Part shown: piece by piece, positions 42,951 through 50,214 of the stretch | Numbering within the stretch: position 1 is the stretch's first letter | Layout: every line of letters starts with the position of its first letter | Assembly (NCBI GenBank): GCA_046724395.1 | Contig: JBKOWM010000047.1 | Coordinates: 1 to 50,964, forward strand | From: DATAEU01 sp046724395 | Lineage (GTDB): Bacteria; Actinomycetota; UBA4738; HRBIN12 | DNA: 50,964 nucleotides | Direction of reading: 5' to 3' | The notes under the pieces: generated by a model | What the model saw: the letters and a program-made list of their open reading frames with translations, nothing else | Database searches by the model: none | Told to the model about the DNA's origin: nothing | Program-made: the position numbers and the translations under genes

Positions 42951-43253
42951 CTAACGTCGGAGCAGCGGCGGCCACGGGTTCGGGCGCTGTTGGGCGCGCG
43001 CCGAAGTGGCCTCCGGATGGGCGTCGCGGGTCACCCCGACGCGGGCCGTGCGCAGCCAGACGGACGTCTCGTCGGGCAGCGTCGTCTGGATTCTCTTGCT
43101 GTATCCGAGTTCCGTCGAGTGCACGATCAGCCTTCGGCGCCTTCCCGGCGCGTCCGCCACCTGACGGGCGTCCTCGACTTGCGCCCCACCCGTCACCGTG
43201 AGGGGCGGTGGTCGCTCTACGCGGGGTTGCGAAGGAAAACCGGCATGTTGCAT
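42951..43253 (-). CDS. Possible small hypothetical protein
   Basis: 100 residues. The last 60 codons (LIVHSTELGYSKRIQTTLPD, then ETSVWLRTARVGVTR) have strongly GC-rich third positions, unlike the competing frames, which suggests real or formerly real coding sequence. I do not recognise a family. The start at 43253 is uncertain. It is divergent from the frameshifted Tat-signal gene, about 70 bp apart. Confidence 0.35.
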   Translation of the reverse strand: MQHAGFPSQPRVERPPPLTVTGGAQVEDARQVADAPGRRRRLIVHSTELGYSKRIQTTLPDETSVWLRTARVGVTRDAHPEATSARAQQRPNPWPPLLRR

Positions 43254-43279
43254 TCATGGCCCGAACGCGGGGCGTGACC

Positions 43280-43285
43280 TAGCCT
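43280..43285 (+). promoter_or_regulatory. Putative -10 element before the Tat-signal pseudogene
   Basis: TAGCCT lies 41 nt before the GTG at 43327, which has GGGAGGA upstream at 43314-43320. The layout is the same as at lemA. No -35 is recognisable. Confidence 0.3.
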
Positions 43286-43326
43286 GGTGTCGTCGAAGCC
43301 GGACGGGCCGAGCGGGAGGAAACTAC

Positions 43327-43844
43327 GTGGGCGAAGAGCCCGAAGGCACGCAAGAGCAAATCAGCCGACGACGTGCCCTCAAGCGCATGGCGGCCGCGGG
43401 GCGGTCGCGTGGGCCGTTCCCATCGTCCAGACCGTCAACATGCGCGCGGCGTGGGCGCAGAAGCCTCGCCACAACGCGTCTGTTATCGCGTCAAGATCGA
43501 GAGTACTGGGAGCTGTCAGGAGGGGATCGGCGCGAACGACTGCCTCAAGTCCGGCACCTTCCAGACCACTCAAGTCCGGCACCTTCCAGACCACTGGCGG
43601 ATGCGCGGCCGCCTCTCCAGTTCTCCAGAAGGACGCTGCCAATCCCGACTGCATCTGGACGGTGACGGTCAACTCCGACTGCATCATCGTGAACGCGGAG
43701 GCCAAGACGCGGAACACTTGTGTGAATCCGGACGTCAACGGCCTCGGGACGAACACGGTCACGATCAACACCTGCCAAACCGACAGGCACCCCATCTCCC
43801 ACGTTGAGCTAGAGGTCTGCTACGAACAGCAGGAGGCAGCCTAG
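43327..43844 (+). pseudogene. Frameshifted gene for a Tat-exported Cys-containing protein
   Basis: The product starts at GTG 43327 with a twin-arginine signal (ISRRRALKRMAAAG). It must then change frame to continue VAWAVPIVQTVNMRAAWAQ, which completes the signal peptide; one G appears to be missing in a G-run near 43400. A second shift near 43460-43480 is needed to read CYRVKIESTGSCQEGIGAND. A 25-bp tandem duplication (43546-43595) causes the third, after which SGTFQTTGGCAAASPVLQKD and NPDCIWTVTVNSDCIIVNAE follow to the TAG at 43842. The mature part is Cys-rich and of unknown function. Either the gene is decayed or the sequence has errors here. Confidence 0.7.
43546..43595 (+). repeat. 25-bp perfect tandem duplication
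   Basis: CAAGTCCGGCACCTTCCAGA followed by CCACT occurs twice head to tail (43546-43570 and 43571-43595). Since 25 is not a multiple of three it shifts the frame. Removing one copy joins NDCLKSGTFQTT directly to GGCAAASP. Confidence 0.92.
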
Positions 43845-43849
43845 GCACA

Positions 43850-44080
43850 CCTCAACGCGCAAAATCGGATGGGACGTCCGCTCAGCGCAAATCGCGTTCG
43901 GTGCGGGTATTGCGGCGTTCGTTCGGTGATCGACCGCGGACGGCCGCCCTACGACCTCACGTGTTCGACACCAGGCCCAGCCACACGTTGCGACGGGCCG
44001 GGCACGGCCACGTTCCCTTCGGCCGCCTCCGGCATTCCGCTTGTTCGCCCGGTGGTCAGCCGCCGACCGGCGCGAAATCT
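43850..44080. other. Region without recognisable genes
   Basis: Between the pseudogene and the 120-bp repeat. Frames on both strands are open but show no family resemblance. No RNA structure or promoter stands out. Confidence 0.45.
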
Positions 44081-44200
44081 GGGCGGGGAGCCGTATCGGG
44101 AGCTGTCGTCCCGGTGTGCTGTCCGAGATGACCGGCCCCCCGCAGTCGCTGCGAGTACCCACGCGAATCCCGTCGAAACGACTGACAAGAAACGACTCGG
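44081..44200 (+). repeat. 120-bp dispersed repeat, copy A
   Basis: Starts GGGCGGGGAGCCGT and contains GATGACCGGCCCCCCGCAG, then TACCCACGCGA and CGAAACGACTGACAAGAAA. It aligns over its length with 47501-47620 in the same orientation, at roughly 80 percent identity by eye. It ends just short of the cyclase stop codon. Confidence 0.8.
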
Positions 44201-44225
44201 AGCCATGCCGGTCGCTGACGGACGT

Positions 44226-45035
44226 TCAGGACGCCGAGAGGACGACGGCGTCGACCGGAAGGCCCTTGAGCGAGACGCGCCGACGCTCGGCGCCATCGCG
44301 CCGCAGCCCGGCGCTCGCGGCCGCCGCGTCGGTGACCAGTACCTCGCCGGCGGCGGCTTGGGACGCCAGATGCGCGGCGAGGTTGACCGGCTCACCGAGC
44401 GCCGTGAACTCCGCGGACGTCCCGGTCCCGACCATCCCCACAAAAGCCAGACCGGTGTGGACGCCGACGCCGAGCGGTATCCACGGTCCCCCAGCGGCCC
44501 CGTGTCCCGTCGTCCGAAGAAGCGATTCGGCCGTCTCGACGGCACGCCGGGCGTGATCGGGGCCAGCCATGAACGGCACGAACAGTCCGACAACCTCGTC
44601 GCCGACGAACTTCTCGATGATCGCGTCGTTGTCTACGAGCACGCCGGTCGAGACCTTGTAGAAGCGATTCATCAGCCGCGTGAAGTCGAGCGTCGACATC
44701 CTCCTGGCGAGGTTGCTAGAGCCGCGGACGTCGGCAAACAGCATCGAGACGTTCACCTCGGCCCCCCGGACCTCCTGGTCGCCGGCGCTCGGGCACATCT
44801 GCGCGTGGCCCTCCAGTCCCCTGAAGCAGCGACCGCATATTTTCGGGTTCTTCGGCCAGGGGGCGAAGCCGTATCGGCGGAGGATCAGTGCGCCGGGAGC
44901 ACCGAACGGCGCCCGACAGAGCTTGCACCGGGGGTTCGAGGGGAGGAAGCGGAGCGCGCTACGGTCCTGCAGGTGTGGGTGCGTCCCGCTCAGGAAGGCG
45001 TGCCATTCGTCCTCGGGCGTCACGTAGCTTGCCAT
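44226..45035 (-). CDS. Class III adenylate/guanylate cyclase with N-terminal zinc-binding motif
   Basis: 269 residues from ATG 45035; two GTG codons just before it are alternatives. Residues ~35-80 hold two Cys pairs (PRCKLCRAPFG and KICGRCFRG) like a small zinc domain found in a group of actinobacterial cyclases. The catalytic domain starts VNVSMLFADVRGSSNLARRM with the first metal Asp; the second is in IEKFVGDEVVGLFVPFM. LGVGVHTGLAFVGMVG and ALGEPVNLAAHLAS complete it. The product is probably cyclic AMP; the residues that choose ATP or GTP were not checked. There are no membrane helices. Confidence 0.9.
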   Translation of the reverse strand: MASYVTPEDEWHAFLSGTHPHLQDRSALRFLPSNPRCKLCRAPFGAPGALILRRYGFAPWPKNPKICGRCFRGLEGHAQMCPSAGDQEVRGAEVNVSMLFADVRGSSNLARRMSTLDFTRLMNRFYKVSTGVLVDNDAIIEKFVGDEVVGLFVPFMAGPDHARRAVETAESLLRTTGHGAAGGPWIPLGVGVHTGLAFVGMVGTGTSAEFTALGEPVNLAAHLASQAAAGEVLVTDAAAASAGLRRDGAERRRVSLKGLPVDAVVLSAS

Positions 45036-45489
45036 CACCACACAGAAGCGTAATGCCCGTCGAGGGCGTCGGTTGGCGTGTGGGTCACCCGACCCCCATG
45101 GCGACGCCGTCGGCATCGCAACATCACCTGCGATTCTGGCCGAACGAGTGACAAGAACCCTCGAATGGCGGGCAGCGGAGACCACCGAAGCCGAGAGTCG
45201 TGGCCTCCGCGAGTGGGCGTCTGGGCCGCCCGACGCCGCGGGTTCGTGTGCACTGCCGATCGAGGCTCGGCCGCCCGGCGGGGGCGTCAAGGCCAAACAG
45301 CCCGAAGGTGGCTTCCAGGCCTCCACAACGAGCGTTCTCGTTTTGTGTGTGCGCGCAGCCAGGTAAACGCCGCGCACTCGGGCACCACAGGCGAACCCAT
45401 CGACGTGACGTTTCGATCGGACTCTGGGTGGGTAGCGCGCCGCTTGCCGAGAGTCGGTCAGCTTGGCGTACTAAACTCGAAGGTCGGTC
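45036..45489. other. Region without recognisable genes
   Basis: The cyclase frame stays open upstream into this region but has no recognisable content. A short stretch at 45141-45160 (CGAACGAGTGACAAGAA) resembles the right end of the 120-bp repeat. TACTAA near 45468 could be a weak -10 for the following gene. Confidence 0.4.
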
Positions 45490-46284
45490 ATGCGTCGAAT
45501 TCTCATCGTCCTCGCCCTCGTGTCCGGAGTGCTTTCGTTCGTCAACGGATCTGCCTCGGCGGCATCCGTTACGATCGCCGCTGCCGGCGACATCGCCCGG
45601 CCGAGCTTCGGGACCCCGCAGCAGCAGACCGCCAATCTCATCACCGCGTTCTCGCCGACGGCGGTGTTTGCGCTGGGTGACACGCAGTATCCGGATGGAG
45701 CGTTGTCGGACTTCCAGACGTACTACGACGCGAGCTGGGGAGCCTTCAAGAGCAAGACGTATCCCATCCCCGGGAATCACGAGTACAACACGCCCGGGGC
45801 GTCCGGGTTCTTCTCGTACTTCGGAACAAGTTCCGCCGTGCCGGTCGCGTCACCCGGGTACTACAGCGTCGACCTCGGCGACTGGCACATCGTGTTCGCG
45901 AACAGCAACTGCACGCAGATCGATTGCACCGCAGAGAGGTCCTGGTACGCGCAGGATCTAAAGGCCGACACTCATCTGTGTGACATGGTCGTGTATCACA
46001 ACACCAACGCCAAATGGCCTCGCGTGATTGGAGAGCGTTGGGGGGTCGACGTCGGGCTTGCCGCCTCGCGTCACGTCTACGAGCGTTGGCCGCAGGAGAA
46101 TGGGCTCACGCGCTTCACGGTCGGGACCGGCGGGAGGTCGCTCGGATCGCTGAGGACCGGCGTCGATGTCGGAGTCCGAGCGTTCGGAGTAGTCGAGATG
46201 ACGCTGAACGCCGGCAACTTCTCGTGGGCATTCGTCGACGTCAGCGGCGCGACTCGCGACTCCGGGTTACAGACCTGTCACTAA
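45490..46284 (+). CDS. Secreted metallophosphoesterase with altered active site
   Basis: 264 residues. A signal peptide (residues 1-24, hydrophobic core then SASA) directs export. Calcineurin-type motifs are AAGDIA (Asp34), ALGDTQYPDG (Asp64) and IPGNHEYN (Asn97, His98), with His170 in CDMVVYH. The usual NGHDHDYER reads AASRHVYER at 191-199, so the first His of the GHxH pair is Ser193, and the stretch before it is shortened. VGTGGRSLGSL is conserved. Phosphodiester or phosphomonoester hydrolysis is the family role, but activity may be impaired. The window begins with the tail of a possibly related gene. Confidence 0.85.
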   Translation: MRRILIVLALVSGVLSFVNGSASAASVTIAAAGDIARPSFGTPQQQTANLITAFSPTAVFALGDTQYPDGALSDFQTYYDASWGAFKSKTYPIPGNHEYNTPGASGFFSYFGTSSAVPVASPGYYSVDLGDWHIVFANSNCTQIDCTAERSWYAQDLKADTHLCDMVVYHNTNAKWPRVIGERWGVDVGLAASRHVYERWPQENGLTRFTVGTGGRSLGSLRTGVDVGVRAFGVVEMTLNAGNFSWAFVDVSGATRDSGLQTCH

Positions 46285-46424
46285 GTGGCGTGCGGCATCG
46301 GCGTAGCGTTCGACTCGGTCGCCGATCAGCCGCAGGAGCTGCGCCTGATAGATACGTCGACGAGACGTTGGGCCATTCCGGCGCTGCGGCGCTAAGCCGA
46401 GAGCGATCAGGGTGACGAGGAGGT

Positions 46425-46652
46425 TCAGCGGGTTCCGTAGCGCGGGGCGCCCTCGAGTCCGTCGACAACTCCCGATGGACCAGCTGCCGGCATCGGGCTT
46501 TGGGTCGCCACGACACCTCTCACCTCGGGGGCTGGTCGGAGGTCGGTCGGGACGTCTCTCGCGCCCGCCCGGATGATGACCATGAGCCCGAGCGCGAGAA
46601 TGAACGCGAACGCATAAGCCCCGACCGCCCACACCCACTTGCTCTCGGTCAT
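46425..46652 (-). CDS. Possible small single-pass membrane protein
   Basis: 75 residues. One membrane helix near the N-terminus (WVWAVGAYAFAFILALGLMV) is followed by a basic turn and a Pro/Ala-rich tail. GAGGA eight bases before the ATG supports translation. The tail is in a region with several open frames, so the C-terminal end is less sure. I do not recognise a family. Confidence 0.45.
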   Translation of the reverse strand: MTESKWVWAVGAYAFAFILALGLMVIIRAGARDVPTDLRPAPEVRGVVATQSPMPAAGPSGVVDGLEGAPRYGTR

Positions 46653-47099
46653 GGCGACATCCTCTGCAACGCTCTTGTGCCTTGTCTTCGGCCGATCGCC
46701 TTACGAATCTCGCCTCAGGTGCATACCCATCGCGTGCTCACAGAATGGGTTACGCAGGTCTTCGTTGAGCATCGCGCATAGGGACAGGAAGCTCGCGCAA
46801 CGAACTGTGGATGGTGCCCGGGCAACAGAATACCGAGAAGGCAAGGGAAACCTCCGCCAACCGCCCCGGCAGCATCCCCCAACGAACGGTCACATCTTCA
46901 TTGAGTCGAGTCCGAACCAGGCCGTTCTTCGAGGCTGTCATGGCCGCTACGGCGCGGCTCTGCGACGCTTGTCGGGTGCGTAGACGCGGAGAGCCGGCGC
47001 GCCCGGTGAAGCGGGCTCGTTCCTGCACCAGGCGCGCACTTGATAGAACGTCCGCGGGCTCGTCACGGTTACGCGCGCGGCCTTGGTTTTCGGAGTCCC
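46653..47099. other. Region without recognisable genes
   Basis: Several overlapping open frames on both strands with no domain I recognise. No tRNA-like fold, transposase remnant or CRISPR pattern is visible. Confidence 0.45.
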
Positions 47100-47368
47100 T
47101 TACCCGGGGTCGTCCGCCGCTTGCAGCGCTGCGGACGACACTGGCCCGACCGCGGCGTCCTCAGGGCGTCGCATCATTTCGCGCATCCGGACGGACGTAG
47201 CGACCAACCGCTCGGCTTCCTCCATCGTTGAAGGGTGAACTCACGAAGCCGCTCGTTCTGGCGGACCGCTCGCCACGTCCGCTCCCGTAGCTCGGTGTAC
47301 CGGTCGCGGAACGCGGCCCGTCTGCTCCACGCCCACGCTCCGGGCAGGAAGAATGTGCCAAGCCTCAA
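47100..47368 (-). pseudogene. Possible frameshifted small gene
   Basis: On the minus strand a frame starting at 47368 reads GTFFLPGAWAWSRRAAFRDR and YTELRERTWRAVRQNERLRE with coding-like third positions. Near 47220 a second frame takes over (MEEAERLVATSVRMREMMRR, then PEDAAVGPVSSAALQAADDPG) and stops at 47100-47102. The pair may be one ~85-residue gene with a frameshift, or two tiny overlapping genes. I do not recognise a family. Confidence 0.3.
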
Positions 47369-47500
47369 ACCGAGGTCAACCGCATTGGAGGGGTGCAGTC
47401 TCCGTCGCTGGAGGGAAATCCCCTTATGGGGAGCTGGCGCGACTCCAACGGACTATCGCTTGTCGGACGACTGGGCCCTAGCCGCGCTCAGACGGCAAAG

Positions 47501-47620
47501 GGGCGGGGAGCCGTGCCGAGAGTCTGTCTCCCCGTTGTGCTGTCCGAAGATGACCGGCCCCCCGCAGCCAATGTCGCTACCCACGCGAGTCCCACCGAAA
47601 CGAGTGACAAAAAAGGTCTC
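47501..47620 (+). repeat. 120-bp dispersed repeat, copy B
   Basis: GGGCGGGGAGCCGTGCCGAG through GATGACCGGCCCCCCGCAG to CGAAACGAGTGACAAAAAA aligns with 44081-44200. On the minus strand both copies keep a frame encoding TRFGGTRVG...CGGPVI-like residues (RFDGIRVG...CGGPVI in copy A), so this could be the relic of a coding unit. There is no other gene in this stretch. Confidence 0.8.
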
Positions 47621-47730
47621 GCTCATCACGGCGAGGCGTCGCCCCACTCGATGCTCCCTTGCAACCCCGGCCCGCGCAGCCGTCCAGTAGGCGCATGGCT
47701 TCCCGACGGTAGCGACGCCAGGCCCGGCGT

Positions 47731-47739
47731 TGATAGCGT
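47731..47739 (+). promoter_or_regulatory. Putative extended -10 element for the VOC gene
   Basis: TGATAGCGT (TGn-TAnnnT) is followed by 6 nt and then the ATG at 47746. This predicts transcription from the start codon. No ribosome binding site is present. Confidence 0.45.
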
Positions 47740-47745
47740 GAACCA

Positions 47746-48165
47746 ATGACGGTTCGCCGTGTCGTGGTCGATCACGTGCTCTTCGTCGTGGCAGACGTGG
47801 AGGCGAGCCGGGGGCTCTATACAGCCGCCCTCGCCCCACTCGGCTATGAGGAACTTTACGTTCAGGAGGACTGTGTCTCCTACGGGGTCGAAGGACTCGA
47901 CGACTTCACGATCTGTCGTGGGGAGCCCGTGACCAGAGCGGCGCATGTTGCGTTCTCCGCCGAGGGTCGGGACGCCGTGGATGCATTCTTCGCGGCCGCC
48001 GTCGCAAACGGCGCGGCCGTCCGCGGCGAGGCCGGGGTCTGGACGCAGTATTCCGAGCGGTACTACGCGGCATTCGTCAACGACTTGCATCAGAACAACG
48101 TCGAGGCCGTGTGGCATGCGCCCGAGCCGGTCGTCGACGCACCTCGCCGTTCTGGCGTTCCCTGA
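47746..48165 (+). CDS. VOC-family (glyoxalase/dioxygenase superfamily) protein
   Basis: 139 residues. Two beta-alpha-beta-beta-beta modules: the first begins VDHVLFVVADVEASRGLYTA, the second AAHVAFSAEGRDAVDAFFAA. Candidate metal ligands are the His of VDHV, the His of AHVAF and the Glu of NVEAVWH, which lie where the family places them. Members isomerise, cleave or sequester small molecules; the substrate is not predictable. The gene stands alone. Confidence 0.88.
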   Translation: MTVRRVVVDHVLFVVADVEASRGLYTAALAPLGYEELYVQEDCVSYGVEGLDDFTICRGEPVTRAAHVAFSAEGRDAVDAFFAAAVANGAAVRGEAGVWTQYSERYYAAFVNDLHQNNVEAVWHAPEPVVDAPRRSGVP

Positions 48166-48342
48166 TTCGTACAGTCCGAGGTACATTCGCGAACGCTGGC
48201 GCTAAGCGAGGCGAACCTTCTCAGATGGCCGTCTCCCAGAAGCTGATCAGCGAGTCCGGGAACCCCGACGATCCGAAAACGTTCTCCCGAACCATGCAGT
48301 CCCGCGCTCGCCACCCGAGTCCGACGAGGTACGGATCGACCG

Positions 48343-49131
48343 GTGGAAGGCGTCCCCCGTTGGGCTATGCCACGATCTGGCGCCGCCTGTGACGAGATCG
48401 TCGATCTCCGCGTCTTCCGCTCCTTGACCTATCGGGTTCCTGCTGAGAGCCCAGGAGGGGACCAGCACGCGACGGCGCGGCGTCGTCACATTCTTCCTGC
48501 CACACCGAAGTCGAGACCACAACCAAGTCAGGTGGAAGGATCGACCCCGTTACCGAACCCTGACTTCTGGCGACATTCTGACGCTCGCCCACCACGGGGT
48601 ACGGAGACCGAATTACGATTGCCACCGGAGGCGAGGCTGAGACGCACCTTGGTCGTAGTGGGCGCCGTTCTGTCAGTCGTCGTATCCGCAGCGCTCGTCA
48701 TGCGGATTCTCCTGATCGGCAAACCCGGCGTCCTCGTGATCCTTGCTCCAGCGTTGGCCGGTGCCGTTCTTGCCTTGTGGCAATCGAGAAGTCGGGGAGC
48801 GATCGGTCTCGCCTGCGGCCTGACAATCGCCACGGCGCTGGTCTCGCTGATCGGCGGCGTTGGTCTGCTTTACCTCCCCACAATGGTTCTGTTCGTGCTC
48901 GCACTTGTTACCGACCCCTCACCGACCTCCCAGGCGACGTTGCCCGAGGAGGCTGACGCGGCCGGGAACATTCCTGAACCCCGTCCAGCCGAGCAGCGTT
49001 TCGCGACAGCGGGTGCAACAGCTCGCGGCCCCGGCGGCAACAGCTCGCGGCCGCCGGCGGCTCCCGGAACGGACGATGATCCACCGCGTCCGCCTTGGTG
49101 GATCGACCTTCGGGTAGTCCTCGCGCCGTAG
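48343..49131 (+). CDS. Hypothetical multi-pass membrane protein
   Basis: The open frame gives 262 residues, but the first ~100 have weak coding character. A GTG at 48532 or a later TTG near 48619 may be the real start. Three to four hydrophobic helices are clear (LVVVGAVLSVVVSAALVMRI; LVILAPALAGAVLALW; LVSLIGGVGLLYLPTMVLFV). A Pro-rich cytosolic tail ends PRPPWWIDLRVVLAP. Its 3' 213 nt overlap the convergent lipoprotein frame. No family recognised. Confidence 0.6.
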   Translation: MEGVPRWAMPRSGAACDEIVDLRVFRSLTYRVPAESPGGDQHATARRRHILPATPKSRPQPSQVEGSTPLPNPDFWRHSDARPPRGTETELRLPPEARLRRTLVVVGAVLSVVVSAALVMRILLIGKPGVLVILAPALAGAVLALWQSRSRGAIGLACGLTIATALVSLIGGVGLLYLPTMVLFVLALVTDPSPTSQATLPEEADAAGNIPEPRPAEQRFATAGATARGPGGNSSRPPAAPGTDDDPPRPPWWIDLRVVLAP

Positions 49132-50214
49132 GCCTGGTTCGTCACGCACAAGAACTTGTCTGGAGGTGGACTCCGTCCACGGCATCGAGGGATGCCGATG
49201 GGTGTCCCTACACCCGATCCAGTCGGGCATCTCCGGCTCGGCGGGCGTCGCCTCCACCGGGATGCGGGTCAGCCCGGTGCCATCGGGTCGGATCACGTTC
49301 AGCCACGGCGCGAACAAGATGTACTGCCCGTCGGGAGACCACACGGCGAACTGCGCGAAGGTCCGGGTCAGGCGGTGTTGGTCGCTGCCATCCGCGTTCA
49401 TCACGTACAGCGTGTGCCAGGGGCCGATGTCGCCCGTGGTGAGGCAATCCTCGGCCTCGGAGTAAAGACAGTCGTCCCGCTGGGAGGTGAAGACGATCTG
49501 TCGACCATCGGGCGACCACGCCGGCCAGCCGTCCTCGCCCGGGGAGTCGGTGAGCCGACGCACGTCGGTGCCATCCGCGTTCATCACGAAGATGGAGTAC
49601 CGAGAACCCTCCGCTGGACTCATGAAGGCGATCCTGCGGCCGTCCGGTGACCAGGCGGGGTACTCGACGTACGCGCCGGCCCTAATTACCCGGCGGCCGG
49701 TCCTGTCCGGATAGATTAGGCCGAGGTCGAAGTGGGCGGGGGTGTCGCCTTCGGTGTTCCAGGCGATCCGCTGCCCGTCGGGCGACCAGTCGGGGCCCCA
49801 GTCGGCCTGTCCATCGCTCCTCGTCAGGTTCCGCGGGTGCGACCCACCCGCGTCGATCGCGAAGATGTCCGCAGTGGACTCGTCAGCGGGTTGATGGCGG
49901 TACGCGATGGCCGTCCCATCAGCAGACCACGTCGGGTCGAACTCGAGGGCCTCGCTCGTCGTCAGGCGCTTCAGTCTCGAGCCATCGGCGTTGACCGTGT
50001 AGACATCTTCGGTCCCGCTCGAGAACGCGATGCGGCCCCGAAGCGACGACACATCGATGGGCTCGCCGTGAACATCGATGAGATCGCCGATGGCGGGCGG
50101 AGGGGATGAGGGTTCAGCCGGTTCGGCGGGAGTCGAAGGGGTGGTGACCTGCCCGCCGGTGCACGCGCTAAGAACGAGAACCACGAGCAGCACGCCGATC
50201 ACACGACCGCGCAA
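48919..50214 (-). CDS. PD40/TolB-like beta-propeller lipoprotein with read-through C-terminus
   Basis: 431 residues. A lipoprotein signal peptide (residues 1-18, lipobox LSAC) predicts anchoring on the outer face of the membrane. About seven PD40 repeats (WSPDGRRIAFMSP, MNADGTDVRRLTDSPG, WSPDGRQIVFTSQ) build a TolB-like propeller from residue 60 to about 340. After PEMPDWIG the remaining ~90 residues (rich in Arg, no repeat) are antisense to the 3' end of the convergent membrane-protein gene and look like frame read-through after loss of the normal end. The last, incomplete propeller blade supports that. Ligand unknown. Confidence 0.85.
   Translation of the reverse strand: MRGRVIGVLLVVLVLSACTGGQVTTPSTPAEPAEPSSPPPAIGDLIDVHGEPIDVSSLRGRIAFSSGTEDVYTVNADGSRLKRLTTSEALEFDPTWSADGTAIAYRHQPADESTADIFAIDAGGSHPRNLTRSDGQADWGPDWSPDGQRIAWNTEGDTPAHFDLGLIYPDRTGRRVIRAGAYVEYPAWSPDGRRIAFMSPAEGSRYSIFVMNADGTDVRRLTDSPGEDGWPAWSPDGRQIVFTSQRDDCLYSEAEDCLTTGDIGPWHTLYVMNADGSDQHRLTRTFAQFAVWSPDGQYILFAPWLNVIRPDGTGLTRIPVEATPAEPEMPDWIGCRDTHRHPSMPWTESTSRQVLVRDEPGLRREDYPKVDPPRRTRWIIVRSGSRRRPRAVAAGAASCCTRCRETLLGWTGFRNVPGRVSLLGQRRLGGR
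49015..49058 (+). repeat. 22-bp imperfect tandem duplication
   Basis: GCAACAGCTCGCGGCC recurs 22 bp apart (49015 and 49037), with diverged ends. It lies where the membrane-protein and lipoprotein frames overlap. As 22 is not a multiple of three, it changes frame on both strands. Confidence 0.75.

Noticed and set aside
43869..45053. 394-codon plus-strand frame opposite the cyclase
   Set aside because: No recognisable domain, and it is antisense to a well-supported class III cyclase.
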